From the NCBI RefSeq assembly GCF_026341275.1, contig NZ_JAIFZO010000002.1:6230118-6294117 (forward strand): 64,000 nucleotides of DNA, written 5' to 3'. Shown piece by piece: positions 63,787-64,000 of the stretch. Position numbers and translations under genes: made by a program. Under the pieces are notes generated by a model. That model had not been told where the DNA came from. It ran no database searches and was given only the letters and a program-made list of their open reading frames with translations. How positions within the stretch are numbered: the stretch's first letter is position 1; each line of letters opens with the position of its first letter. Source of the stretch: Streptomyces ortus (GTDB lineage: Bacteria; Actinomycetota; Actinomycetes; Streptomycetales; Streptomycetaceae).

Positions 63787-64000
63787 TCACGGGCGTACGG
63801 TCCGCGGGCCCGTGACCTCGGCGCCCAACTCCGTCACCCTGCGCCGCAGTTCCCGGTCCGCCGTGACCACCAGGCGCGCACGGTCCGGGTGTTCGGCCAC
63901 CAGCTCCACGATCCGGTCGTCCCCGCTGCCGGGCGCCGCCTCGACCCGGACGCCCGGCACGGACGTCACCCCGCGGGCGCCGCCCTCGACCACGAGGACC
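63787..64000 (-). CDS. YacP/NYN-type RNA-binding protein, 3' end only
   Basis: The last 71 or so codons of a leftward gene that begins beyond the right edge. The fragment contains GSGDDRIVELVAEHP, LVVTADRELRRRVTELGA and a final GPRTVRP, which fits the C-terminal part of the NYN/YacP (PIN-like) nuclease or RNA-binding family. A GTG at 63993 is in frame but is probably internal. Too little is present to be sure. Confidence 0.6.
   Translation of the reverse strand, partial: VLVVEGGARGVTSVPGVRVEAAPGSGDDRIVELVAEHPDRARLVVTADRELRRRVTELGAEVTGPRTVRP

Overview
The window looks like a high-GC actinomycete chromosome, almost certainly Streptomyces. Codon third positions are nearly all G or C, GTG starts and AGGAGG-type ribosome binding sites are common, and intergenic GGGGCGCGGGGAACGGCGC-type repeats are present. 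From memory, the gene order on the right (MurA-like, aconitase, NgcEFG-like transporter, ROK regulator, XylFGH-like transporter, Dxs, amino acid permease) matches the S. coelicolor SCO5998-SCO6014 neighbourhood. I could not check this by search.

Bases 1 to about 34-36.6 kb are a biosynthetic gene cluster for a non-ribosomal peptide that appears to use amino-group carrier protein (AmCP, LysW-like) chemistry. It opens with the 3' end of a LysX-like ATP-grasp ligase. ArgC/LysY-like reductase, ArgB/LysZ-like kinase, LysK-like M20 peptidase, split transketolase (N and C halves) and DegT-family aminotransferase genes follow. This is the logic known for vazabitide-type 2,6-diamino-5,7-dihydroxyheptanoate (DADH) formation: AmCP-bound glutamate is phosphorylated and reduced to the semialdehyde, extended by two carbons, transaminated and released. 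The carrier gene itself is not in the window and presumably lies upstream.

The NRPS consists of a T-E didomain protein, a C-A-T-C-A-T-C-T protein and a C-A-T-TE protein, with an MbtH-like protein, a type II thioesterase and an MFS exporter. Two thiolation sites (on T-E and in the last C-T module) have no A domain in cis. Two separate A enzymes (an A-T didomain and a lone A) are encoded at the far end and could load them. The 24-34 kb block supplies tailoring or precursor enzymes: an Asp/Asn-hydroxylase-fold dioxygenase, a 2OG-Fe dioxygenase, a DRE-TIM aldolase, an FAH-fold enzyme, A-T, a glutamine-dependent asparagine-synthetase-like amidotransferase, a PhyH/EctD-like dioxygenase and the lone A domain. 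The simplest reading is a peptide of about five residues with an N-terminal D-residue, a probable Ser second, and one or more unusual amino acids. Regulators of two LuxR types, a small secreted peptide and a possible cupin-like protein sit inside or at the edge of the cluster.

From about 36.9 to 40.6 kb there is a transition zone: an STM4015-like leucine-rich-repeat protein, a decayed aldo/keto reductase, an XRE-MurA fusion and a DUF4236 protein. From 41 kb onward it is core and carbohydrate-use chromosome: aconitase with a probable iron box, a secreted LPMO-CBM2 with a perfect CebR-type palindrome, a lipoprotein, a GH92 alpha-mannosidase, an NgcEFG-like chitin-sugar transporter, a Rok7B7-like regulator, an XylFGH-like transporter, Dxs, an amino acid permease, and the end of a YacP/NYN-type gene. 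No tRNA, rRNA, CRISPR array, insertion sequence or attachment site was recognised.
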